From NCBI RefSeq assembly GCF_000524195.1, contig NW_020170426.1, positions 18,289 through 82,288 on the forward strand: a stretch of 64,000 nt of DNA. The letters run 5' to 3'. A program made the translations under genes and the position numbers. Source of the stretch: Echinococcus granulosus. Lineage: Eukaryota; Platyhelminthes; Cestoda; Cyclophyllidea; Taeniidae. This document shows, piece by piece, positions 49,770 through 59,952 of the stretch (within the stretch, counting starts at the first letter, position 1; each line of letters opens with the position of its first letter). The notes under the pieces are model-generated. The model was not told the DNA's origin and did no database searches. It saw only the letters and a list, made by a program, of their open reading frames with translations.

Positions 49770-49935
49770 ATGCTTAGCTGCAAGGTGGCAGTAATTTCCA
49801 CCTCTACACAAGGCTGCGTCTCTGGGAGCCGAGAGTAAACATAACGGGAGTCAGGTTGTCAATTCAATTCCATCTGTGATTGTCCAATAGCATGCCAGCC
49901 AAAGTTGATAGTCTTCAAATGGAGATATGTCAGTT
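49770..49935. repeat. Old interspersed repeat, copy 2
   Basis: Partner of the copy near 47400-47560: CAAGGTGGCAGTAATTTCCA...GTCTCTGGGAGCCGAG and CATGCCAGCCAAAGTTG. It lies just upstream (minus sense) of the integrase relic, so both may belong to one decayed element. Confidence 0.45.
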
Positions 49936-52900
49936 GGAGGAATACGGAGGCTGGGGATGAGAAATTCTTACAAAAAAGAGGTGTCTCAGTTGATTCTCGT
50001 CCCCAGTATTTATCTTAGAGTATATTTAGTGAACAAAGGAGTGGGCAAAGCATTCGTCTATCTTATTTATGTCAACAGTGACGCTCCCTCCAGGAAGTGA
50101 TTTGGTAGTGACGTTGACAGTGGCTTGGGGCCGGATGATGTGGTGATAAACGTCTAATCTCATATATTTTGTCCGAATCCCTTTATACATTTTCCAGATT
50201 TCTGTATTCATTTAGAAAATAGATGCGAAATTCCCAGAATATTGCTAAAAGATGGCCCTAAACATGTAAATTCCTGTAGATATTACTTTTGTACTTAATT
50301 TCGCTTCTAAAGTACACCTTAATTAACCTTAAATCATGCAACTTCAATCCTCAGGATAAAAAATTCGAAATTTCTACTTCTAATTTAAAGTACTAGCATG
50401 CTATATGCGTTCACTACTAGCGTCACCTATATGTGACAGATGTTCTCTAGCCGTTTGTAATGATTTTTTTCCAAAATCCTATCAAGAATGGATTGTTTAA
50501 GTTTTAAAACAACAACTCAATAAATACTAACAGATAGAATTACGCTAGGATAATAAAATATTCAAGCTGTTGGGGTTAATTCCTCTCCGGAGACCTTAGT
50601 AACGGTGGTGTTAATCTGTGTTCTACCAAAATCCTATGAATAAAGAATGCAAATCTTTCATTCCCTTAGTACTTTTTACAGCCGATAAGACTATTTTTGT
50701 CCCAAATCCCCCTTCAACGTGTTCGGGAAGCTGTTCTTGAACGTCATAACCGACTGGAAGTTTATGTGTTGGGACAAACAATCAACGAAAACTAAGCTAA
50801 AGTGGTTGCTACAAAAAAGGACAATTTTCTCCATTCCATTCCTCTGACTACTGACCTTGAGCATTGGGGTATCATAGCTACCCTGACTCGGCAGCAAGAT
50901 GTCAGAAGTTATCCTATCGTCCAATTTATTGCCCACCATTTGAGGAAGGTGGCGTAACAGAATGTACCACCCAGATGGAATTTCAAGAGTTTGGGTAATT
51001 GGAGAGGTGACTCCTTCAAGGAATTGAATGTTGACACTGGTTAACTGGAAAGTTAATTGCAAAGAACGGTTCCCAGCAATGTTTAATATGAAATATCAAA
51101 CGATTCGTTTAGATCCAGATTAACCGAAAAGGAAAAGGGATGGAAACTCATAGAAGCTTGCATTGCCTGCGGTAGATTTTGATTTACTCGCTTGATGAAG
51201 GTCAAACGCATAGGACTGGAATCTATTCACTCGAAAGTATGGAAGACAATCTCTTCTTTTCCGAAGCGGGAGCAATCGTCCATCTACAAGGCAGTCCCTT
51301 TCTGCCCTTGCAAGATATAAACGGAGACCTCGTGTTTTTGCCTCCGCAAAACCTACACGGATTGCCCTAGTAATATTTCTCTAAGTGACAGACAAAGAAG
51401 GTCATCAGGTTTACGTTCTTTTATTTTTCCCGGGAAAATGCTGTATCAAATTGGATGTCGTTGGAACTTTGTTCCTTACTAGGAATGAGTCACACATGGT
51501 GATGGCGGGCAGTCCAATAAGATTTATCCAGTTGGTATGGTCCCAGTGATAAAACCTACAAAAATTTATTTACATTATGCTGTGGATACCTGCAACGCCA
51601 AAAGCTTCAATCAAAGAGTGATCGCCTGACATTCTCAAGGGTGATACTTTTGTTCGCTGTCGCCTGATTGGCTCAAATAAAGGAGGGATGTACTCCAAAC
51701 GCAATGACAGTCTCCCAAAGGCCAAGGTCAACCAGTTACTATAGCTACGCGTGGCTGAAATTACTTGCTCGGACTCGTGCCTCCCTTTGCTTACTCGATC
51801 AATAGAGACAACTACTCAGAGGTCTCGATTATTGATTATCAGCTTAGGTCGAGAGGACCCAGGCCACTGGCACAAGCATCCGAGGTTTAGGCTGTAACAC
51901 TTGGCGAGGTGACATGCTTTCTAATTTTAAAATCGACTAATCAGATGCCTTTAGTATTTCCTGACTCACCTCCATTACTGGCAGCAGTGTCGCCGAGATC
52001 GCTATTAGAGAAGGAGGATAAATCTGGAGACCGGGCTGGGCCAAATCTAACCCCATCGTGCCAGGAGAACCGGGCCGCCAACACATTTAGCATTCGGGAC
52101 GTCTAGTTAGCATTCAAATTCAGCGCCTAGCCTTCTCCCGTGTCCTACTGAGACAAAGACTTGCTGTCAGAGAGCGTGACACGAACGACACCGAGAAGGG
52201 AGACATTCTCATCTTCATTCGCACGCTAGGAGCCTGGAGCCGAGTTAGTAGTCTTTCTATGCCCCCTCTTTGTGTTGGTAATAAAGGCGCATTTCCACTG
52301 CAGTTGAATTAGGCGCGGATATATCCCCAGTAGTATCGCACCGTGTGGAAAAGACTTCCAGTGGAAAAAAGAAGTTCGCTAATCGTCCAGATCATATGCC
52401 ATCAAAAACCAGTTTGTGATGCGGACAGGAAGACAAGACAAGACAAACTTTCTACAGGTGAAACTCACTGGTCAACGCAACCAAGTGTTGCGTCAATTAG
52501 ACAACTTGGATTCCGAGTTTTTTTTTGTGTCAAGATAGTGTATCGCAATAAATCGCGCCATTTTGTTGATCATCAGTCAGGGGACAAGGAAGTGACAGTT
52601 CATTAAAAACAATGAACACGAAGAAAAAACAGCCTTTACTTTTCATGAGGTTTCAATATGACGTTATACGAATACGAGACAAAAGCATGATTGCGGCTCT
52701 GCGGTTAAGGGAAAATCAACCAAGCCACCTAAATGACAAGGCTAGAGAGAAAGCGACGTTGGACTGGCAGGCATTTACTATTGAGGACAGATTTAAACGC
52801 CTCTACATAAATACCTGCAACAATATATACATACACCCACGACAAAATTAAATCAATTACCGAAAAATGATGGAAGAAAGAGACGGTTCAATCGAATTGA

Positions 52901-52938
52901 ATGGATTGGGGATGGAGAACAGCCACCCTCCCAGTTCT
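49936..52938. other. Unassigned region upstream of the USP 3' side
   Basis: No gene recognised. A 123-codon minus ORF at 50691-51062 and plus ORFs at 51179-51370, 51909-52106, 52343-52606 and 52612-52851 show no family motif that I can name. Confidence 0.4.
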
Positions 52939-53571
52939 TTATGGAAGAGACTGCCTTTTTTTAGCACTCTCCGAGGTATCTTCTGACTGTGAGGTAGAGG
53001 TGGAGGGCTTTTTGGGTGGTGGGATGACCACCACGGGTATTCCAGCGTGATGAAGAACAAAGTCACTGACACTGCCCAGAAGAGTCCTCCGAATGCGTCC
53101 CATGCCACGGCTACCCATCACAATCACATCGACTTGCTGCTCCTTTGCTAGGCGACAAATATGTTCACCCGGTTTGGCACCGATGTGAAGCATGAATCGG
53201 ACTCGAATTCCCGTACCTTTGCACTTGTGAAGGTACCGTTTGCCAAGTTCTCGACCTTCATCCACCAATTCTTGGATGTGTCGACTAAAATCATCAGTAA
53301 TAAAAGCTGGCTTGCTGGCAAGGCCGTAGTTGATGCTAGTACTGACGGGTTCAACGACATGAACAAGAAGTAGACCATCGTCCTCCCTAGCAAAATTGTT
53401 CGTATACCATTCGAATGCTCGGCTGCTGTTTTCATTCGCATCTATCGAAAGAAGGACTCGACGCTTAACGTTGGCTAGATAGTCCTCACTCTCTGAATTA
53501 CTTCGAGTGGTGCTTTGATGAGCACGCTGTGTTGGCGGATCGGAGGCAAGAGGAGTCGGAGGAGAAGACAT
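52939..53571 (-). CDS. Universal stress protein (UspA-like), single exon
   Basis: 210 residues from the first ATG at 53571, which has a G at -3. A longer frame to 53664 would begin with GTG and is not used. A Ser/Thr/Pro-rich leader of about 35 residues precedes the USP fold: KRRVLLSIDANENSSRAFEW (strand 1 and helix 1), LLLVHVVEP, then DVIVMGSRGMGRIRRTLLGS. The last contains the full G-X2-G-X9-G-S ATP-binding signature near residues 153-167, so it should belong to the ATP-binding subgroup. It ends VSDFVLHHAGIPVVVIP plus a polar tail. USPs are small cytosolic nucleotide-binding proteins induced by stress; they are expanded in flatworms. The exact role is unknown. Confidence 0.93.
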   Translation of the reverse strand: MSSPPTPLASDPPTQRAHQSTTRSNSESEDYLANVKRRVLLSIDANENSSRAFEWYTNNFAREDDGLLLVHVVEPVSTSINYGLASKPAFITDDFSRHIQELVDEGRELGKRYLHKCKGTGIRVRFMLHIGAKPGEHICRLAKEQQVDVIVMGSRGMGRIRRTLLGSVSDFVLHHAGIPVVVIPPPKKPSTSTSQSEDTSESAKKRQSLP

Positions 53572-53650
53572 GACAAGGCCGAGAGGAGAATGAAAGGTGA
53601 ACGGAGGGACGCAGGCGCGTGCGTGAACGATGGCATCAAGGCGTGTGTTG

Positions 53651-53721
53651 ATTGGCCAAGCCACGAAGAATGCAAGTGTTCAGTGGGCCAATTAACGTCG
53701 GCCTGGCTTCACGCTGATTGG
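53651..53721 (-). promoter_or_regulatory. Paired CCAAT boxes upstream of the USP gene
   Basis: On the minus strand GGCCAATCA (53650-53658) and GCCAATCAGC (53714-53723) lie about 80 and 145 bp upstream of the USP ATG, each matching the NF-Y core CCAAT. Spacing and orientation suit a promoter, but no transcription start is known. Confidence 0.4.
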
Positions 53722-53723
53722 CT

Positions 53724-55336
53724 CGTGGTTTACAGGGTTTGGCTGGTATGTCGGTTCTGGCTTGCTTGGCCAGGTCACGCGGTCCCCGCCCAAAAATTTA
53801 ATAAGTTAGTAAATTAATTAATGCCATCCTATCGTCCGAATTTAGTCCATGTCAATTGTGTCAAGATGTTTCAAAACTTGCAAGTTCAATCATTATAACC
53901 CATTCGGTATACCTAGCTAATCTATCCGATCCAGATATTTTTCTTAGACCACCCCTAGATCTACTCCGAGTCCTTCTTTCTTTCCTTCCTTACTTCCGTC
54001 CTTCCTTCATCAATGATAGCTTGGATGGATGGATGCTGCATTTGTATGGAGTCTACTCATATAATGAGATGGTAGTTGAATCATATTGGGCGATACTAGG
54101 TGAACCACTGTCGCAGACTACCACGACCCTTAACCTTGTATATCCTCTCACCAAGCTAGCACATCGTCACACCATGCTTGTTCCTGTATTACAGTGAAGC
54201 GAAATGTCAGTCATTTGAAGTCAGTTTTGATGACCTATGGGCGATGACCGATGATCAACGCAGAAGTGTATTCGGTGAGAACTCCAATGGATGACGCGCA
54301 AAATGCAACGGAAGTTAGGTCAGGCGAAATTAGATCAGGCGTCAGCACCATACAAATTTTAATAGCATTAGGCATTACTGCCATTTCCTCACCACCTCAC
54401 TTCATCTCACCCTACTCCACTTCATCCCATCCAACACCACCCACAAGCACTTACTGCAATGCCACATCTGTGGTCGTTTGAATATTTTTTTACTTGTTTG
54501 ACTTGGCCACTTCTTTGGAGCCGAGTCAACAGCGGTCTCCCTCCGGATTGATGTCACAGGCATCCCCTACTGTGGGCAGTTCCACTTGTTTGCGCTTTGT
54601 GAGCAAAGATGTCAGTGAAGCAGTAGTAAGACTGGCATGCATGCCCCATGTGGCAGTATTGAGGCCACATTGGAGGTGGAATCGTATGCTATTGCTGGTC
54701 AGCGACGTGCAGCAAAGGTATCATCAATTCACTTTCTCACCATGCTTGACAGTGCAGTGTGGTGACATTCAAAGAGACTTTGAGGCGTTAAAGCAGCACG
54801 AAACCGCAGAAGGAAGACCTGATGCTCCACAACCGGTGTTTCTTGTCAGATGAATTGCGAGCACACCGAGGTATGCGCACAGTTGGTCACAGCGAGGACC
54901 TGGAGGTGATTGGTTAGTGTTACCCCACGTTGAAGAGGTCAAAGCAGAGGGGTAATGGCTTGAAGGTGTTTTGTGGAAGTCCACCAAAGCTTATTTTTCT
55001 TGAGTCAACTTGTTGATGCACAAAGAAATGAGGTGAATGACGGGGTAGTATTTATGAAGTGCCTCTTCCTTTCCAAGAGTCGGTACGTTCTCTGTTCCAT
55101 GTTTGTGGTTTCTCATCCCCCGTGATTAGCATTGTGTAAACTACCTCACCCCTGACCCTTGTAAGGTCATGAAAATGCGTTGATTACAGATGTGGAGGTG
55201 ATTGAAATACCGGGGTAGGGGTAGAGGTGACATTACGTGGACCAGCATGCCACCGTCGCAGTGTTTGAATGGCGCAAGACATATAGGTTTGAAATCGAAG
55301 TAGCAAAAATGGATTGAAGTAGTCGAATGCTTTCCA
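53724..55336. other. Unassigned region between USP and right repeat copy
   Basis: A CATCTCACC/CACTTCATCCCATCC-like simple tract lies near 54394-54450. A 119-codon plus ORF at 54494-54853 is open but shows no motif I recognise. No splice context supports it. Confidence 0.4.
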
Positions 55337-55705
55337 ACAACGTGTGACAAGGTGGAGGGTAAGGACAACAGAATAACTGAACAATAAGCAGATATACAGA
55401 CAGATAGACGGAGAGAGAGGCAAGTGAATAGACAGAGAGACAAGTAAATGAATGAATGAGTGAGTGAGTGAAGGAAGGAACGGTAAACACTAGCACATGC
55501 TGGGAGGCCTGCAGCCCCAACAGACCAAATGGCACATATTTTTGATATTGATAGTGGCCCGATGAAGATAGGTAAGTAAGTCTGTTAAAGAACGAAACCT
55601 ACTAGTACAAACTGGGTCGTGGTCGTTAGGTGACCGCATAACATACAAATTATAAACAGATGAGGCAAAGATGTGAGGGCCACAAGTGTTGACGACTCAT
55701 TTTGC
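55337..55705 (-). repeat. 370-bp dispersed repeat, right copy (inverted)
   Basis: Reverse complement of the copy at 45622-45992 with about 99% identity by eye. The inverted pair is 9.3 kb apart and brackets the USP gene. Flanking sequences differ on both sides, so two independent insertions are more likely than one long inverted duplication. Confidence 0.9.
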
Positions 55706-56210
55706 CTTAAGCAGGGTAAGTGGGGCTAGGGATGGGATATGAGACCACCTACCAGTACAGTGGCCTAGTAGAGAATTAAGGCAAATAAAAAACTCAGCCG
55801 GCAGCAAAATACTTTTCACATTCATCAGGGTTAGAATAATCAGTTTTCTTATTCTTATAATGTACTTAAATGAATTCTCATTTATATCATCAGCCAGATC
55901 TAGGCGTTAGCATCTAAATATTATTTTTTTGGACAAGGGATTACAAAAGGCTGTTTTTGGTACTTTTATTTAGTAAATAGAACAACTTTAAGCTACTTGT
56001 TCCAAGTATACCCCAAATTGGGGGCAATTTTTATTTAAAACCACTGTCTTCTGACCGCAAATCACGATTGTCACAAATTTGCATGGAATAGAATATCCCT
56101 TGACTAAGTTTCGCTACCGTAATGAGTCTAGCTTAAGTTAATCGGGTATTTCGTAGCACTTCCAGACTTACCTGAAGACGAAATCGGCATAATATTCGAG
56201 CAGAATAAGC

Positions 56211-56408
56211 ATAGTACGATAGTGGTTTATCCCTCGGGATTAGTGAGGCGCCGCTTTTGTACTTTGAATTAGCCCTCTTGTAGCTGGCTGTGTGGGCTGG
56301 CCTTCGGGTCATGCCAATAGCTCAGACGCCTTCTCTGCGCCGAATATATATATATGCTACCCGAGTACTGTGTCTTCTTTCGCCTTCGGGGAGTCTCGGG
56401 ACGCTACA
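56211..56408 (+). repeat. TRIM 5' LTR
   Basis: Shares GTGGTTTATCCCTCGGGATT, GTACTTTGAATTAGCCCTC and GAGTCTCGGGACG with the 3' LTR. Differences are scattered substitutions and a longer TA run (ATATATATATATG), so insertion is not very recent. Confidence 0.85.
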
Positions 56409-57000
56409 TTGGTGGCAGCGGAGAGCGAACCCGATCTTAGAGGACATGAATCCTGATTTTCCACTTCTGTGTGATAAACCTTAGTGGGGCGGAAGAAGTA
56501 CACATGCTACGGATGGGAGAATGGTGATGATCCCTAATAGAAGGGCTGTAGTTGACATCTACCTTCGGCATCTCTCCCAGGCCCGTGTTCTGCAGAAAAG
56601 CTATTAACAACTGAAGCGACGCTGGCCGTGAACCATCTGGAAGTTTCGTTACAGACCTTCCCTACCGTCCCCCATGGACCTGTATCAAATCCCGTCCTTC
56701 CTTACACAAATCTACTTTTATGCCAGTGCTCCTACATCCATCTATGGACACGCATGATGGCCAGTGCAATTCCCTCGTCCTGAATCAGGTTCCCAAACCA
56801 CACGAAACTCTAGATCCATTAAGCTGCCAAGAGGGATCAGTAACGTTGAGGTCAAGTATCCCCTCAGTTGCACGCTAATTTGGTGACTGACACGGTCGGA
56901 TAGCGGGTGTTTCTTTACTGCACCGACTACGTTGTAATGGCTGACGCAGGAGGTTGACCTCCGGGAGAGCCGGGGACGACGCGCAAAAGAGGAGGGAGGC

Positions 57001-57197
57001 TACGTAACGCAATAGTGGTTTATCCCTCGGGATTGGTGAGGCGCCACTTTTGTACTTTGAATTAGCCCTCTCGTACCTCGCTAGGTGGGCTGGCCTTCGG
57101 GCCACGCCAATAGCCCAGACACCTTCTCTGCGCTGAATATATATTCTGCCCGAGTATTGTGTCTTCCTTCGTCTTCAGGGAGTCTCGGGACGATACA
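57001..57197 (+). repeat. TRIM 3' LTR
   Basis: Direct copy of the 5' LTR, starting right after the purine tract. Ends CGATACA before ordinary sequence. Confidence 0.83.
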
Positions 57198-57223
57198 TAA
57201 GTGTTGTGGACGTAAGGAGTGTA

Positions 57224-57264
57224 TTGGGGCTATTGGCATGGCTCGAAGGCCAGACCCTCTCGTG
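57224..57264 (-). repeat. Inverted TRIM-LTR fragment
   Basis: The reverse complement reads GTCTGGCCTTCGAGCCATGC then CAATAGCCCCA, matching the LTR internal segment GGCTGGCCTTCGGGCCACGC CAATAGCCCA. It starts 27 bp beyond the 3' LTR in opposite orientation. Confidence 0.7.
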
Positions 57265-59197
57265 GAAATACAGTGTCTCACCTCCTAAGCAAACCATTAC
57301 CCAAACCTACGTATAAAAATAATTAAACTGTTATGATTTGACGCTTGCTTTTGTAATATGGACGCATTAACGTGGGACGTGTTGAGGATTATTTCAACAC
57401 ATATTTTACAATTTTTTTATTAAAAAAACGGACATACTTTCCTGGCCGATTGGCAAATTGGCCGGTTAAATGCGTAGTGAGCCTAGGGCAAACAGTTACG
57501 ATGGTGATCCACCTGACTCAGATACAGTAAAACCGTAAGTTAGCCTCTACGAGGTGTTAGGTATATCACATTCACAAGTGCGTTTCCTGCTGTGCTACGT
57601 CTTCTCGTAACCGTTTGACCAAATCCATTAGACGCATGTGGGGAACGGAAATTAGGGCAATGCATAAATCATTCCAACTGTCTAATTAAATTATTTCAAA
57701 GTTTTTTTTGGAAAGGTTTAGCAAAAAACTGCAGCGGGTTTTTAATTTTTGCCTTCTTGTTTATTAGTTTTAGTTAGCTATTGCACAAGAGCACCTAGGC
57801 ATCTAATGGGCCATCAACATGAAGTGAATCTCAAATTGCTCGAGAAAGACGTTTACCTTCAAATGTACCGTTAAAACTGCACAGCACCTCACGCCTTTTC
57901 CCCATTCCTGTGTTTACTTCGTTTTACAATTATTGGACAAATATTGTGCTGATATTTGTCCCCTGGCTAAAAATTCACGAGACATTACGCATACACTACT
58001 GATGGAAGATTCATTTTAGTTTTTTGTTAATACATGATTCTCTTTAAATTAGGGCGTGACGATTTTGGGGCTATAGTGGGTCGATGTGCATTCTTCGTAG
58101 GTTGTCAATCTCTAATTGACCCAGTTCGAACGTTTAATTTATCAAACTGGATAAAGTGCTAAAAAATAAAGTGGTTGACATTGGTTCCGGACATTAAGGC
58201 GAATATTATGTGTCGAAATGCCGACGTTCCGTCTTAACTACTTGAACTTCTAATATCACCAGGAGCACTAGCCTCTCATCCTTCCTCTGTACACCAACTG
58301 AGGTCACCTTTACGCCTATAGCCCTTGTAGTGGCCTTATGCAGTGCAAGGTTCTCTAATCTATGTAAAAATAAGCTCTCTTGAACCGTTTCTGCCCCAAA
58401 ATTGGAAAACAACCGCCTGTAGGAGAGGTCATCCGAATCCCATTAACTAAATTTATTAGATCACACATCTCCAAATTCTTCTTCCGGAAGATCTTCTGCC
58501 TGATTAGTCCTGCACTTTGAAATCAAATGGAAGAGTAACCATTATGGCTAGGAAGTTCCGCTAAAAAATGAATGGTCCCTTCAGCATAAGTGAAATTTGA
58601 GTGACTTTTAGAAGGGGAATCAGATGCTAACAGATGCGATGAAGTGAATGTAAATCGCCTTAAATAAGTTTATTTCAAATATGGTGCATCAAGCAAGCCT
58701 GATATTCCATAGATGAAGAGTGGATGTCCGAGCCACCGCAAATCCGTCTCAAGAACCAAATGTAATTCTATAGGTTCCACGCACGTGACAAAACTTCCGG
58801 TTTGTGATAGACAATACGACACCACACAGGGCCCATTGCTATAGAACATGTGCATTCACCATCCACGATTTGACCTCTATGATGGTAGCATGATCGCCTG
58901 CTCTTGCCATCTGCACCACTTTCCGAGATATTATGCGCCATGTGAGGGAGAAAGTACACGCAACTGCCTCCACCAAGGAGTCAAGTCTAAACGGACCTTC
59001 TGGTTACACTACAGACAAGAAGCATCCGTTGTGGGCGATCGAATCCGCTGAAGCCAATTAAACGCATCACAACACCGAACCCACATCTTCACTTGGCTTC
59101 ATTATCAATGTAATTCTTGTAAAAGCACAATTAGAAGCATCTGCCTCAACGACGCTCTGCGGGGCATGGCGCTAGGCTCTTTTTTATCCGCAACATA
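57265..59197. other. Unassigned region downstream of the sestrin exons
   Basis: The last sestrin exon (expected to encode a short HVNLL..EAR..-type helix) may lie here or nearer to 59718, but I could not find it. No other gene was seen. Confidence 0.35.
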
Positions 59198-59325
59198 GAG
59201 AGAGGTAGGTAGGAAGAGAGGGTGAGTGAGAAAGCGGGGGATGGCTAAAGAAGGGAAGGGAGGGAGGAAGCGTATATGCAAATGTGTATAGAGACAGAGA
59301 GGGAGGGAGAAAGGGACTAGATAAG
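59198..59325. repeat. Polypurine low-complexity tract
   Basis: GA/GGA-rich sequence (GAGAGAGGTAGGTAGGAAGA and AAGGGAGGGAGGAAG). It lies in the probable last sestrin intron or 3' region. Confidence 0.8.
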
Positions 59326-59717
59326 CGCTCCATGTGTACAGTATAAGCAGTAGGGGACATGAACACATACACACGCACGTACGCATGCAAACAGGAACGG
59401 CAGAAGGGAAAGAGGTAACGAGACACAGCATGATGCGAGGCGAAATGCAGCTAGATCGACAGATGATATTAGTAGCAATAATAATTTTCGTTTTTTATTT
59501 GCTCTCATTTATCTTCGCGCATGTGTATGGGTAGGTGTGGAAGCACTCATCGACGCGTTTGACACTGTGAAATGGCACGGAGAGCGTAGGAAAGACAGGC
59601 CTGTTTCCTCGCCTCCATGATCAAGATCATGACGTGAACCTAAAAGAACATGTTGCATTTTGGCTACTCATTTAAATTAAGTAACACAAGTACAAGGACG
59701 GTGTTTGCCACACTTAC

Positions 59718-59952
59718 GACTTCGGGCGCACTAAGGGCGGCAAAGATCCCGCGGCCAGCGGTGGGCCGATAGGCGATCAGGTCGGAGGGTCGTGTAGCAC
59801 AGACTTTGAGGAAACAGCGCTGCTCTAACGAGAGCAGTTTGAGCACGTGTTCGTAGCGCAGGTCCTCGTGGCAGGCGCCGAAAACGCTCTGCACGAAAAA
59901 CCAGAGGGTGTGACGCAGACTCGAGGTGTTGACGTCGTTGTATTCATTCAAT
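59718..59952 (-). CDS. SESN: Sestrin exon e: leucine-pocket region
   Basis: 235 bp after GGCTTCAG, completing TYNT and continuing LNEYNDVNTSSLRHTLW, then VFGACHEDLRYEHV as in MFGIRYDDYDYGE. Ends APEV|GTAAGT, phase 0. The frame past the donor stops after LNLNE. Confidence 0.86.

Larger units (their letters stand above)
56211..57197 (+). mobile_element. Terminal-repeat retrotransposon in miniature (TRIM), about 1 kb
   Basis: Two direct repeats of about 197 bp (56211-56408 and 57001-57197) flank about 590 bp without a coding frame. Right after the left repeat is TTGGTGGCAGCGGAGAG, in the place and with the TGG start expected for a tRNA primer-binding site. Just before the right repeat is the purine tract AAAAGAGGAGGGAGG, a polypurine tract. 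LTR ends read GGGACGCTACA and GGGACGATACA. LTRs, PBS and PPT without gag or pol define a TRIM, mobilised in trans. TRIMs are described from taeniid cestodes, and whether this is that family needs comparison. The 5' boundary of each LTR is uncertain by a few bases. Confidence 0.82.

Noticed and set aside
53572..53664. Upstream extension of the USP reading frame
   Set aside because: It starts with GTG; the first ATG is at 53571 with a favourable context. The extension lacks USP similarity and overlaps a CCAAT box.
59105..59431. Candidate terminal sestrin exon
   Set aside because: It is mostly the complement of the purine tract and does not encode the conserved final helix.
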